From assembly GCA_025766275.1 (NCBI GenBank), contig JAFKAC010000022.1, positions 496,001 through 560,000 of the forward strand: DNA of 64,000 bases, read 5' to 3'. The translations under genes were made by a program, and so were the position numbers. Positions 1 to 12,400 of this stretch are shown here, piece after piece; the first letter of the stretch is position 1, and each line of letters begins with the position of its first letter. Under the pieces are notes generated by a model that did not search any database, was not told the origin of the DNA, and worked only from the letters and a program-made list of their open reading frames with translations. This DNA is from Lactarius indigo (Eukaryota > Basidiomycota > Agaricomycetes > Russulales > Russulaceae).

Positions 1-206
1 AACTTGCCTCTCTCATCTTTCTATCATAACTCGGTGTCCGACTTTGTCTGTGACAAACAAGATAGGCATAGGTCTTGCCGGTGTACCTTCGCGTATTCAC
101 TGAGGCGAGCACACGGACCTTCGTGTCGTCGTGTCAAGCATACATTCGCGTTAAGTTGTTACCACCTTTCGAGCTCAAGTCGAGCTGACGCCGTGGCGGC
201 GTTACA
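1..206 (+). repeat. 3' part of a diverged gypsy-family LTR
   Basis: The stretch at about 70-206 aligns with the last 140 bp of the gypsy LTR at 14370-14898. Shared blocks include CTTGCCGGTGTACCTTCGCG, AAGTTGTTACC, GAGCTCAAGTCGAGCT and a terminal CGTTACA, with clear divergence between the blocks. It ends in CA like an LTR and is cut by the left window edge. LINE sequence begins within about 13 bp of its end, so the LINE and the LTR are directly joined. Confidence 0.7.
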
Positions 207-219
207 CAGAGCCCCCACC

Positions 220-955
220 ATGTACGAAGATATCAAAGCCCAGCTCATGGCTGCAATAGCCAAAATCACCAAATCGCAAAATATAGGAGTAGCGACCCCA
301 TGTGGAGGCCATCGCCGCAAAACGCCACCCCAATGCCTTCCTAGTTTTCAACCTCACGACCGAACAAGTGGACATCCTCCTTACGAGGACAGTCTGGTCG
401 TCACCTGCCATCACTTTCCGAGCAACCCCCCTGGGACGCGTATGCCTGGAATTCCTCTTCACAATCAGAGGATTCCACTCCATGACCAAGGAGGACATAG
501 AAGTCATCATCAAGGGTGTCTGGAATGACCCCGAAACAAAGAACTATATAGTGGCTATCGCAAATGAACACCCTGAGGATGAGAGACTACAAGTATACGA
601 AGCTCTCACGAAGCTCACTAACTCCGTCCACCTCACACACCTAGACATCAAACAACCCGGGGACCTGCTGATACCTCAATTCAATGTCTATGCCAAAGGC
701 TGGGAGGCAATAAACTTAGGAGTTTGGCCCAGGGTAAGGAAATATCTAGCAGGCCGCTCCTACTCAGCCCCGATGATGGGAACCAGAATCACAAACATCA
801 GCCCATACAATTGCAGTATCTGCCATGGAGTAGACCACCCCCAAGGCCTATGCCCATTCCCTGACGTAGACAGCTGGAACGGCCCCAAGAGACGCAATGA
901 CAAGGGCAAAACTAGAAGCCAAGGCAGGGGCTTTGGCCCTAACACCCACACATAG
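220..955 (+). pseudogene. LINE ORF1 (Gag-like nucleic-acid-binding protein), frameshifted
   Basis: ORF1 proteins of this LINE group coat the element RNA. Reading starts at ATG 220 in one frame (MYEDIKAQL) and must change frame at about 296-302 to continue as EAIAAKRHPNAFLVFNL through to 955, so there is a small indel. The second part carries a zinc knuckle of the form C-x2-C-x4-H-x4-C (CSIC...H...C) near residue 175 of that frame, followed by a basic tail. Family members usually have a longer N-terminus, so the 5' end is probably missing at the junction with the upstream LTR. The family assignment is inferred from the knuckle and from ORF2 downstream. Confidence 0.65.
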
Positions 956-1077
956 AGAGCGAGCGGTTGAACAGCGCTAAATACCTCACTAAATGTAAAT
1001 AAAATGGCCCAGCCCAAAATTAGATAGTCCCTGTAGAATGCTTAAATACGAGACGAACACTTCCCCACTCCCCACCT

Positions 1078-4000
1078 ATGATGCCTGCAAGCACCACCCC
1101 GTCCCTCTCCAGCCCCCAACACACACATGTCCCCACCCGGACAAATGGTGAATGCACCCGACAAGGGAGCGCACACCAAGGTACAGATCAGTACCACCCA
1201 ACATCTGGGCACAGCACGGCCCCAACACGTGATCAGAACTCGCTACACCACAAAGCCAATATAAACATAGCTACCCTAAACCTAAACAGCTTTACCGCCC
1301 CTTCACATCAAATGAACGGGATAGAAAAATGGTCCACAATTAACCACACACTAAACACATACAAAATAGCGATATTAGCCGTACAAGAAACACACCTAGA
1401 CAATGAGTGTGTCCAGAACATAATCACCTGCCTTGGCCGGAAAATGGACCTACTAACATCACATAACCCAACAAACCCATGAGCCACCGTGGGAGTAGCC
1501 TTCGTTATAAATAAGAGCATAATAGCCCCTAAGTCCTGCAAAATGACAGAACTTATCCCCGGAAGAGCCATAGCCCTGAAAATCAACTGGCACGAATCAG
1601 AAGAAACGACCCTAATCAACGTCTACACACCAAATAACAAATCCAAACACCCCATTTTCTGGGAATCAATAGAATACGCATGCATGAATCACGGAGTAAA
1701 CCACCCAGACTTCCTTCTGGGGGACTTCAACGTCACGGAAGACCCCATAGACAGAGCACTGATCCACCACGATGACCAAAGCACTGTAGAAGCGCTACAC
1801 GACCTACGACACCAGCTCAACCTGGAAGACACGTGGAGACACAGGAACCCAAAGGAACGATGTTTCACCTACCACGCGAACGCAAGCGGACACCAAATCC
1901 AATCCAGACTAGATAGAATCTATGTAAAAGAACAGAAAGCAATTCATACCCTCAACTGGAAAATGGGCCCAACCCCTGTCCTGACAGATCACTGGATAAC
2001 CGTCACTAAATTCGCCCCTGTGGACACCCCCCAAATAGGGAAAGGTCGATGGACCTGGCCACTAACAACCCTGAGGAACAAAAAACTAAGATTCACTATC
2101 AATGAGTGAGGTCAACAACTACAGAAAGAAATGGCTGAAGTGAAAAAGAATAACACACCAAGAAAAATTACAAACCCCCAGCTGATGTGGAAGGCCTTCA
2201 AAGAAGATATAACGAAACAAGCCCAACAAACATTGAAAGAGATACACCAGAAACACACCACGCGAAAGTGGAACCTCATGAAAGACCTGGAAGAAGCAGC
2301 AAACGCTCCAGACCTGGACCAGAACGAAAACACCAGGAACAATGAAGTGTACCTTGCAAACGAGCTCATGCTCCTTGAAAGAAAGGAGGCCCGGGATCAA
2401 AAGGAAATCTACCAGGCCAGGCTCCTTAATCACGGCAAACACCTAGGAGGCATCTGGTCAAAATTGAGCAAAGAAAATAAACCAAGAGACATAATCCACC
2501 GACTCAAAATCCCTGACTCATCCCCCCCCCAATATGAACGCAACACAATACGGATGGCCCAGCTGGCTAGAGATTACCATGAAAAGATACAGTCAGACCA
2601 AGACCCATCAACAGCCGGAGAGGAAGAACACCAAAATAAAATACGAACCCAACTAAATGAGATCCCCCAAGAACAGAAGCTCCGGAGAGCCCATAGAGAT
2701 CCCCAACAATGGGCAATCTACAAAACGCAAGTCAGGAAAGCCCTGAAACTAGCAAAGAACAGCTCTGCAACTGGTATGGACAGCTGCCATACGAACTCTG
2801 GAAACTGCTTGACAAAAGATATGAAGATGCCCAAAAACTGGGGCAAGAAGCCTTCAACATCGTAGAAACCCTCACGCTACTCTTCCGCGACATACAGGAA
2901 CACGGAGTGGATGAAAGATCTGACTTCTCCCTAGGCTGGATGTGCCCGATCTTTAAGAAAAAGGACCCGTCAGAAATCAGCAACTACTGCCTGATAACGC
3001 TCCTCAACACAGATTATAAACTACTCACCAAGGTCCTAGCCCTTCAACTGCTCAAACACGTCCCAAACATGGTGCACGAAGATCAGGCAGGCTTCATCCC
3101 AAAAAGGTCCATCTTTGACCACATAAGACTCGCGCAGACAATCTTAAACTACGCAGAAGTCATGGAAGAAAATGGAGCAATTGTGGCTCTCGACCAGGAG
3201 AAGGCATACAACAAGATCAACCACCAATATCTGTGGGAAACGTTAGCAGCATTTAATCTCCCACCGACCTTCACCAAAACAATCTGCACGCTGTACGAAC
3301 ACGCACACACACAAGTAGCGATAAATGGAACCCTTAGTTCACCATTCCACATGACAAGGGGAGTCAGACAGGGAGACCCACTCTCCTGCCCCCTCTTCGA
3401 CCTAGCCATTGAACCATTAGCATGTACGATTAGAAACTCCAACTGCATATCCAGATTCAAGATACCGGGCCTAGAACAAAGCATAAAACTCACCCTGTTC
3501 GCAGACAACACAAACCTCTTCCTCAACGAAAACGACAGCTTTGATTTGTTGATAAGTGACCCTTGCGCACTTAGCGGCTCAAACGGACTGGACTTGCAGC
3601 ATGGACTGCTTTAGATTAGATATACAGGACTTGTAGATTAGATATTATTTGATCTGTACAATCTGGACTTATCATTGCATCATACATGACATCACTGTAC
3701 TTCTATGACATCATAGATCCGGACTCTGCGTTGTATATCGCCTTTGTACTTTCCTTTGTTCTGTACTTAGCTTTATCTTTATTATGATGTCACTATGATA
3801 TCATTTACTTCTGGACTCTCCTTATTCTTTTTTCCCTTGTTCTCAGAACGTCCACTCCCTTGTCTGTTTGTAGAACAATGCTTCCTTGTACTGCGTGACT
3901 TAGTGTTACATCCCTTGTACAGTGTCACTACCAGAAAGTGTATAAGTAGAGTACCATGTACGCTCCTGGCCCACATCAGTTCTCACTGCTTGTGTGCCAG

Positions 4001-6745
4001 GTAAGCTCCCTTCCTTCCAATGTATAACATCAGTTCTCACTGCTTGTGTGCCAGAACACCTCTTTGCTACCACTTGCAAGATCTCCCTCTGCTGCTTTCC
4101 AGCTGCTCAGTTTATCTCACCACAGTCTTCAGTCCACTGTGAGTATGCTGTTCATCTGTGCTGTTCATCATGATTATGTAGAAAACATCCTAGGAGACTG
4201 GTGCGAAGCATCAGGGGCAAAATTTAACATAGAAAAGACTGAGATCATACCTATAGGCACCGCAGAGCACAGACAACAAGTATACATGACAAGAAAACTC
4301 AACGTACATGACACCAGACCACTAGAAAATAATGTAAGAATTGTGAGGGACGGAGATGCTGTAAGAATCCTAGGGGCCTGGATAGGCAATGGAGTAGACA
4401 ATGTGACACCATGGGAACCGCTAATGGATAAAATGAAAACGAAAATCAAAAGATGGAATAACATGCACCCCACTCTATTTGGAAAAAGATTGATCATCCA
4501 AGCCGTCATAGGAGGACATACCCAATTCCTCACCAAAGTGCAAGGAATGCCGTTGCACATCGAGAACACAATCACGAAAATGGTCCGAACCCTCATATGG
4601 GAACGAGAAAACAACCCTAGAATAGCCATAAGCACCCTACAAAACCCCCTCGAAGAAGGCAGACTGAAATTACTAAACATCAAAGCGAGAAATGAAGTGA
4701 TCGAAATAATATGGCTGAAGACATACCTCAACTTCACCCTGAGCAGACCCGCATGGGCAACAGTAACAGACCTCATCATAGCCGCAGCCACACCTCCCGG
4801 AACCTCAAGCGTTGCAATCGTCAACTGCTTCTTACAATCATGGAATCCCCCCTCCTGAGGCCCTAGAGCAATAAAAATAGAACATGACATCATGAGAATG
4901 CTCAAAACGGCCAGAAAATACAATACGAACCTGGCAGCCATCAGACTATCCCAAGATATCTGAGCCCAGCTCCCCGCATGGTACCACTTGAACGCGAAAC
5001 AGAGACCCCTCACCAATACCGCGACAAAATGTCTCATGAAGAAACACCACGCAAACACAATCACAGACCTAATGAGAATCTCAGTGAGGATAAGAAATGA
5101 AAGACAAACAACACACCACACCCCAGACCCAAAATGCGCCTGTATAGAATGTGTCAAAGACCACATCAATAGATGTAACAACCCACACAGATGCGCAACA
5201 GAAGCACTAACCAGAATACAAGAAACCATCCCCAAACTGAACCCCCTGGTGCTGGGAGACCCCCATGATAACCTATCACTAACCAAGAGAAGAAAAGATC
5301 AAAACATCACAGCATGGGAAGAAAACGGCGAAATCCTCTTCGACCCGACAATAACATGCAGGAATAACCTAGCCGAATGCTTCCACATCTTCACAGACCC
5401 ATCCAAGATATCCACCTGCCCTGCAACCCGCCGCTATACCACGGGTATCAACCACAACCACCCTAGAATAACGATATACACAGATGGAGCATGCTTTGGT
5501 AACGGGAAAGACGACACACAATGCGGAAGTGGAATATGGATCGGCCCGGGCGACAGGAGAAACGCAGCAATACGAGTACCAGGGGAACTACAATCAAACC
5601 AAGTTGGCAAAATTGCTGCAATAATCAAAGCCATAAACACAGTACCCACTTTCTGGCTGATACTGATCAGAACAGACTCCAAATATGTCATACACAGCCT
5701 AACAAAACATCTCAGCACCTGGCAAGATAACAGATGGATAGACATAAAGAACGCCAACCTTTTCAAGATGGCCGCATATCTCCTTAAGAGATGCACAGCC
5801 ACAACACACTTTGAATGGGTAAAAGGGCATAACGGCACGCTAGGAAACGAGGAATGCAACAAATTAGCCAAAGAAGGCACGGAGAAAGACAAGCCAGATG
5901 AACTCATCCTAAATGTCCCAGAAGAGTATGACCTCCAAGGCACGAAACTCGCAACCATAACACAGGCACAAGCCTACAGAGGAATATGCAAGCAAACACC
6001 TACCCCAAGACACCTGACAACTGAAAAGAACCTAAACAAAATAAAAACGGCCGTGCTCCTCTTCAACAAAATGAAAGAAACAACCAAATCAATCTGGAAA
6101 AACATAAGGAGCAACACGATCCGACCCACCATTCAACAATTCATCTACAAGGCAATCCACGGCACCTTCATGATAGGGGATTTCTGGGAAAACATCCTGG
6201 GCTACAAACACAGACAATGGTGCCCAACATGCCAGAACAAAGAACACCTAGAACACATCCTGCTAAACTGCAAAGCGACACTGGTAAAAACGATCTGGGA
6301 TATGACGGAAAGATACTGGCCTCAAGAAACACACCCCTGGCAGGAACCCAACCTAGGAACGATACTTGGCTGTGGATCCCTAGCAATACTACACAACCCA
6401 GAGGAAGGGAACGGAAACGACCGATGACAACACACCACAATAAAAGGTGCAAACAGACTAATCCAAATCCTCATATCAGAGTCAGCTTACCTAATTTGGG
6501 TCACGAGATGCGAGAGAACCATTCAATCAAAAGAACACTCAAGAGACGAAATAGAACGCCGATGGCTCAGCCAAATTAACCGAAGACTAATAACTGACAA
6601 AATAATAGCAACAAAGATTAAACACGACCCCACCACACAAGCACTAGTCAAAGCCACCTGGAGAATCCTCCTCCACCCCGAGCCCCCCCCCAACTGGCTC
6701 AACACCCGTGAGGTTTTAGTGGGTAGGAGACCACACCACACCTGA
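1078..6745 (+). pseudogene. LINE ORF2: endonuclease, reverse transcriptase, RNase H (inactivated)
   Basis: The domains in order are: EEP endonuclease (about 1260-2030) with QETH, GDFN and a terminal TDHW, all intact; reverse transcriptase (about 2760-3546 continuing at 4176) with RQGDPLSC; RNase H (about 5470-5900); and a CPTC...H...C zinc-binding tail near 6215. The frame has TGA at 1480, 2107, 4856, 4961 and 6425. It also has a 1-nt frameshift near 2784, where MDS should run straight into LPYELWK, and a 624 bp solo LTR plus target duplication inside the RT. The RT motif C reads FADN instead of FADD. RNase H has Lys at the catalytic Glu position (GKIAAI) and Asn at the last catalytic Asp (GNEECNK). 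The copy cannot be autonomous. The coding strand is A- and C-rich, unlike neighbouring genes. Confidence 0.85.
3547..4170 (+). mobile_element. Solo LTR inserted in the LINE reverse transcriptase
   Basis: A 624 bp TG...CA block (TGTTGATAAG ... CTGTTCATCA) is flanked by 5 bp direct repeats TGATT at 3542-3546 and 4171-4175. Removing the block and one repeat restores the LINE reading frame across the codons for DSFD|YVEN, which proves insertion. The LTR has a TATA-like TATAAG at 3941. A perfect 28-nt direct repeat (3973-4000 and 4027-4054) starts about 30 bp after it. There is no internal region, so it arose by LTR-LTR recombination. The superfamily is not certain. Confidence 0.92.
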
Positions 6746-7374
6746 CTGCAGCTGCCTTGTGTCTGAGTCCCACACTATCCCCCCTACCAGGGGATGTGCG
6801 TAAACACATTTTCCCTCGCATCCCAGCACCCTTTAGGCCCAGCACCAAGCGTGCCAAGTGGAGCTGATTGTTGCGCAGCAAAAGCCTTATAGGCCAAAGC
6901 GCAGCACGCAGGAAGAACGTTCTCACCTTTGAGTAGGTTGAGAGACTTAATGAGAGAGGAGAATGTGCACAAGCAAAGTGGGTGATGTTCTGTATTCGCC
7001 TCTCTCCCCACATAGGAGGGTATTTATGCTCTATGGCCCCACCATGTCCATTTGCGGTTAAGTGATGAGTAAAGGCGTCCACAATATCGCGTTTTTACAC
7101 ACGTCTAATGTGTTTTGCCCTTCTGAGATAGTCATAGGACTTCTCCTCATCACGGGACATGATACGCCTGCTATTGTACGTATCGTAACTGCCTAATATG
7201 GTAAATATAGTACAGTAATGTCGTAACTGCTATAGATAAGGTCCTTACATACTTATCACATTTCAACACTGATGGCAAATCTCCTGCCACTTGGCACTCT
7301 ATGTACTTGTATTTAGGCATCCACATGTAACTAGATACAAGAATAGTAGCGCCCCTCCAAAAAAAAAAAAAAAA

Positions 7375-9457
7375 GAGATAGATTCCGAGTCGAAAAATCC
7401 CGGGATGTGCGCAACAAAGTCGCCGAACTCCTTGTAATGGAAAGAATCCAATTGAAGTCCGCTCGTTGCTGTTTATATCTGTAGCTCCTCAGGCCTCAAG
7501 CTCTATGTCAGGTGGTCCCAGAGCTGTGACATACGTTGATCTTCTGTACCCAGAGGAATGTCAGAGAACTAGTGGATAGCGGAAGCAGTGTGAGGCTGCG
7601 AGCACTTTGGCATGGTAGTATATTTATCAATGTAAAAAGGTGGAATAGATATAGAATAGGACGCATGTGGACATAATACAATGAGACGAGGGAAGAGTGA
7701 AAAGATAAAAAAAAAGAGTGAGAGAGAGAGCGCGCTGAAAGCACTGCTGGCGTAGCGAACATAGGAAGCACCATTCCTCGTGCCCTGAAAACTGATTTAG
7801 TTCATTTCACATCGTAGTATGGCAGCTAACTTGGAGTAGGCACATTCCCGGGGTCGTGTTTGCGAAGCAGATCCCCCGTCTCCAAGTAAGATATCTATCC
7901 TGGAATCCCGTCCTACTGAGCCCTTGCGCGATTGTAGCGATGTGATAGGAGGTACTGGTCCATTACCCAGCAGGTTCAAACGCCGTCTAAGTGATTGTCT
8001 CCAGACTGTCGCGCGTTACTGCCGATAGCTAACTTCTCCCTTATTGGCCATAGTCACTTCGTCAGCCAATCAAGAATCTGTAGTTGTCGTGCATTGGAAT
8101 ACATCTCTTAAAGCGAGCTGCCAGATTCGGTAGTAGCCCTTCGTCCAGCGACTTCAGGAAGTCCTTCGAAAATAGACTGTCGAAGGTCTTTTGGAATAAT
8201 TCAAGTGCTTTCAACGGTGCCTTTTCCGTGATCAAGGTATCCATGTTGACCGACGTGAGGTTGGACCTAATGCGAGCCTACTCACTGGCATGCTCACCAG
8301 TGTACCATAGCTCTCCATCGAGTGCATATATACGCGAAAGTGCTGTCCATGTAGTAATGGATGGAAAAAAAAAAAAAAGCATGTATACGAGTGTGCGCTG
8401 AGTGTCGTGCTTGCTCGCTGGCTCAAATCGCGCGGACCCCAAACAGGATCGTCGACTTTTGCAGTCGACACCAAATTTCCCTATCGCTCAAAGTAGAACT
8501 TATGATAGTCATAGGTTAGATCATATACACTCTTTCCAATTAATAGAACCACACACGCTACGGGAATAACTTTAGGTCTCGCGCTAGCCGACCCACATCC
8601 TCTGGCAAGCACCCAACAAATCCTCAACAACGCTCTATACCCGCCATCCCAGCACGGTCCGCCCCTGCAACAACTCCCATAGGATGTCTCCTGCCCACAA
8701 CTCGCCCACGATCACTCCAACGGCGAGTGGTATAAACAGTCCACAAGCTGCGCGTCTAGTACATCAGCGCCACGCGCCTTGCAGCATAGGGAGGGCCCAT
8801 CGAGAGCTGTCGCAATAGCGGTGATAGAGGTGGAGGCAGAGAGGAGATTTTTGTGCAGAAGCGGCATCAGTAGGGATGTCCGTGGCGATATAATTGTGCA
8901 CGAAGGGGCTCAATGCAAGTGCAAGGAGCCCTTTTCCTTCCCTACTTATTTCCAATGGAAATCAGAAATCAGCAGCACCTTTGGTACCCGGAGCACACAC
9001 CTGAGTTCGACGATGTGAACATGGCCGAGCTTCCCACAGTCGAACAGGTCACAGCATCTCTCAGGGAAGTGTCATTGCTGCAGCACCGGGGATAGGAATT
9101 CGACACTGAAAAATAGAGTACGTGCTGCAGCAGGGGCACCACTCCCGTGAAGTGAGATGCGAGGTTGCGTTTCCAAGGCGATTTCGCGACGGATGGGTGG
9201 GGTCCTCCCTGAGCGAGCTGATGAAGGTCGGAAAACGTGAGGCCTCGTCGGCCTCGGCAACTATTAGGGCAATCGAGTGGGCGAAATAAAAGTTCTGATT
9301 TCTCGAACCAGCCGAGAGTCGGGAGTTTGGGTAGACGAATGGCAGCACCAAAAAGAGAACAAGCACATCCGACAGAGACTGGCCAGATTCCAAGTGTGAC
9401 TATATGAATACCCACAGAGGGGACCCGCATACTATCACAGTGGCTTAATGGAGCAAC
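7375..9457. other. Intergenic/degenerate stretch without a recognisable gene
   Basis: No complete gene is supported here. A 60-codon open stretch on the minus strand at 8062-8244 (begins MDTLITEKAP, ends FLIG) and another at 8969-9430 might be exons of decayed genes, but no family is recognised. Direct similarity exists between 8280-8403 and 58181-58302; both contain CTCACTGGCA, GCTCACC, an A-run and ATACGAGTGT. The last 60 bp resembles 42235-42295, the 3' flank of the second NLR gene, so the duplicated segment starts close to 9400. Confidence 0.5.
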
Positions 9458-12400
9458 CTATAGTACTCTATCTAATTGATCGCCATGCTCTCTCAACATC
9501 TTTATGATTCTCTTTCCTGACGTGACCTGAAATGGGGTTTCTTCTTTGTTGTCCTTGGCACCTGCATTCGCACCACGGTCGAGCAGCAAGCGCACGATCT
9601 CTGTTTCGCCTTTGGATGACGCTACGTGCAATGGGGTCCATCCGTCGTTATCCGAGGCATTTGCGTTTGCACCGTGGTCGAGCAGCAGGCCTACAGTATC
9701 TCTTTTGCCTTGGGACGACGCCTCGTGCAATGGGGTCCTTCCGTCCATCTTCTTGGCCTCCGCGTTCGCGCCACGGTCAAGCAGCAGGCGTGTAGCCTCA
9801 AGGTTCCCATAACGCGATGCTAGATGTAATGGCGTCGAGTGTTCCTTATCTTGTGCGCTGATTTCCGCGCCATGTTCGAGTAGTAGCACCACGATCTCCA
9901 CGTCACCACGTCTCGATGCGTTGTGCAATGGAGTATGGCCTCGGTCGTCCGCAGTGTTGTTAGGTACATTGTGCACCAGTAGCATCCGAACAATCTCTAG
10001 GTGTCCATAATATGCAGCTAAATGAATTGGGGTCTCAAGATTGTTTTGCCGCGAATTTGCATCTGCGCCATGGTCAAGTAGCCACCGCGCGACATCAATA
10101 CGTCCACCCCTTAACGCAGCATGTAGTGGAGTCCCATCAAACATGTCCTCGGTAACATCCACGACTGCGCCATGCCGGTGTAATAGTTCTGCCACCTTGA
10201 AGTGCCTCTTGTACAATGCCGCTACCAGTGGACTGTGATTTCGACCTCCCCTCGCATTGACTTGCTCCGGATGCTCAACAATGATGTGCGCTGCCAGGTC
10301 ATGAAACCCAAATAACGAGGCATAATACAGTGGAGATCCACGATCTTCGGGGTCGTCTCCGAAGTATTCCCAGAGATCGTCGATGTCATCGAACTTGAGC
10401 CACGCGGAAAAATGTGATTTGGTTGAGTCAAAAAGAAGTCGCATCCCGTCTTTAATGCGTGAAGACACCTTCCCGAACTGCGCATGCTCCACCCAATGTC
10501 GACTGGCATATCTCGCTAACGGAAACCTATCTTCGACCTGCCTATTGTCGGCGCTGACGTCCAACTGGAGTAGAGTTCCCAAGCAAGCCTGCGCGAGAGT
10601 CGTGTGTGCGGAATCGGGAATGATATGAAAGTACGAAGCGTCTCCTTTAGAATTCGCAAGCCGGTCGGAAGTCAAGAACTCCTTCACCGAAAAATGCGTA
10701 AATTGGATCACCCGGGAACCACCATATTTGACTTCGGTGATCAAGCTCGAGCATGTAGATAGCACAGCTCGTTGTCGATCCTCCCATCGCCAGTCCTCCT
10801 TCAGCTTCGGCGTCGCTCCTTCGGCCACTTCAAAGTCAAGCGCAAGTATTTCTGCCAGCTCCTCGAGACGCAGCGGCCGAACGGCCACGGTGAGACATTG
10901 TAAGAGGCGATGAGCGTGGTCTCGGTTGGCCATCCCGATCTCCTTCAGCACCCGCTCATATGTCTCGTCCAATGATTTCGGCAATTCGTTCAGCGTTCGC
11001 CGGATGCTTTGCAGAAGGCAATGTTGCAACACTTCCAGTTGACAGAAAACCCACCGGAACCTGTCATGTACTCAGTAACCGTCATTACCATCTCTGAACA
11101 CGCTTACATTCCATCGGCTCTATCCGTGAGCGTCTCAATAACCAGCTCCTTATCCTTGTCCCTCCATCTCTTCATCGCCGTATCTGACTCCGCGTAGACC
11201 ACAGATCGGATATAGTCTTCAATATCCTTCTTTTGTCCACTCTCCTCGTGAATCGACACTGGGTGAAATGCTTGCGGCTCGAGCGCGGCCCGGATGTCGT
11301 CCTCCGGACGGCTGGTAATACATATATGAAAATCTGACAGCCGGAGGCCGACAAGGCCCTTTATGAGATCGAGCACCTGTTTGCGGTCAGGTGGAATTCC
11401 GGAGGTGTTGGGGCATTCGTCTAGCGCGTCCAAGATGATGTAGATTGGGCCGAGGCCAGGTAGCGTGAGCATCTCTTTAAGACACTCAATCAACGTGCTG
11501 GTGCTGGGCTTATGCGCGCCGTCATCATGTGCCTTGTAAATACGGGAGAGTATGTCGGAACAGTTATCGGAACGAGCGGACAGCTGTGTGAGAAGGGAAG
11601 GAAGCAAGTTACGGATGTTTTGTTTATCGGTGTCCTTGAAGTCGAAATAGAAATACGCCATCGACGCCAGTCCAGCCTCCCGCAACGCAGTGATGTTTTG
11701 GATAATTGCAGAGCTAGTTGGTGATGTAAGTTGCTGAGGTGAACGCAACAAATGACAACGAACCAAAGGATACTCTTCCCTGAGCCCGCTACAATCATTA
11801 GACCCGATCAGTATGTGACAGTATGTGAAGGGAAAGAAGGGCGCACGTTTGCCGTGGATCCATAACAAAGACGTGGTTGGCTTGGACTTCCATTCAATGA
11901 ATAGACTTCCGTGGAAGAACCACGTCGCGGTGCCTTCATGTTGAATGGTGGACGCGATATTTTGATTAGTGGACGGGTCCGGAGGCGAGAGCCATGCTCT
12001 ATGATCCTTCCGTACGCGGCTCCCTGCAGTGGGATTTCAGTCTCAGCATGTGAGAGTAGCGACCTGAACGACGACGAACGCTTTTCTTCATCAATATTGT
12101 TTGCCGTGCGTTGCAATAGAGCTTGTGCTTCCTTGCCATCTGGATGGATATAGACTTACAATGGTATTTGTGAGTAGCCAGCGTGATGAACACACCTCCA
12201 ATGGCCACGGTGACCTTCTCGTCGATCTTTTTAACTCTGTCATCGACACCCTTTACGTTGTCATCGACGCCCCTCACTTTGTCGTCCACGCCCTGTACTT
12301 GCTGGCCGACAGTTGCTACTCCGTCCTTGACATCATGTGCAACTTTCAGCACTTGCACAATCGCCATTTGCACCTCCTGCTGCGTCAATCTATCCAGTCT

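Larger units (their letters stand above)
207..7374 (+). mobile_element. Decayed LINE (non-LTR retrotransposon) with ORF1, ORF2 and A-tail
   Basis: The order is ORF1 with a CCHC knuckle, then ORF2 with an AP-like (EEP) endonuclease, reverse transcriptase, RNase H and a cysteine/histidine C-terminus, as in fungal Tad/I-like LINEs. ORF2 ends at a true stop at 6743-6745. A run of 16 A at 7359-7374 is the best candidate tail, giving a 630 bp 3' region. ORF1 looks 5'-truncated or abuts an LTR. The copy is dead: in-frame TGA codons, a frameshift near 2784 and a solo LTR in the RT. No target duplication was found, so both ends are uncertain. Confidence 0.8.

Noticed and set aside
1480..6427. TGA read as tryptophan (mitochondrial-type code) in the LINE
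   Set aside because: TGG is used normally for Trp throughout, other elements show the same TGA pattern at Arg-like positions, and the copy also has a frameshift, an LTR insertion and lost catalytic residues.
6746..7080. Possible minus-strand LTR or promoter (CATAAATACC followed by a CAAAG/GTGAGA donor-like site)
   Set aside because: I tried TG...CA ends with 5 bp duplications and found no pair. It is treated as LINE 3' region or unassigned.
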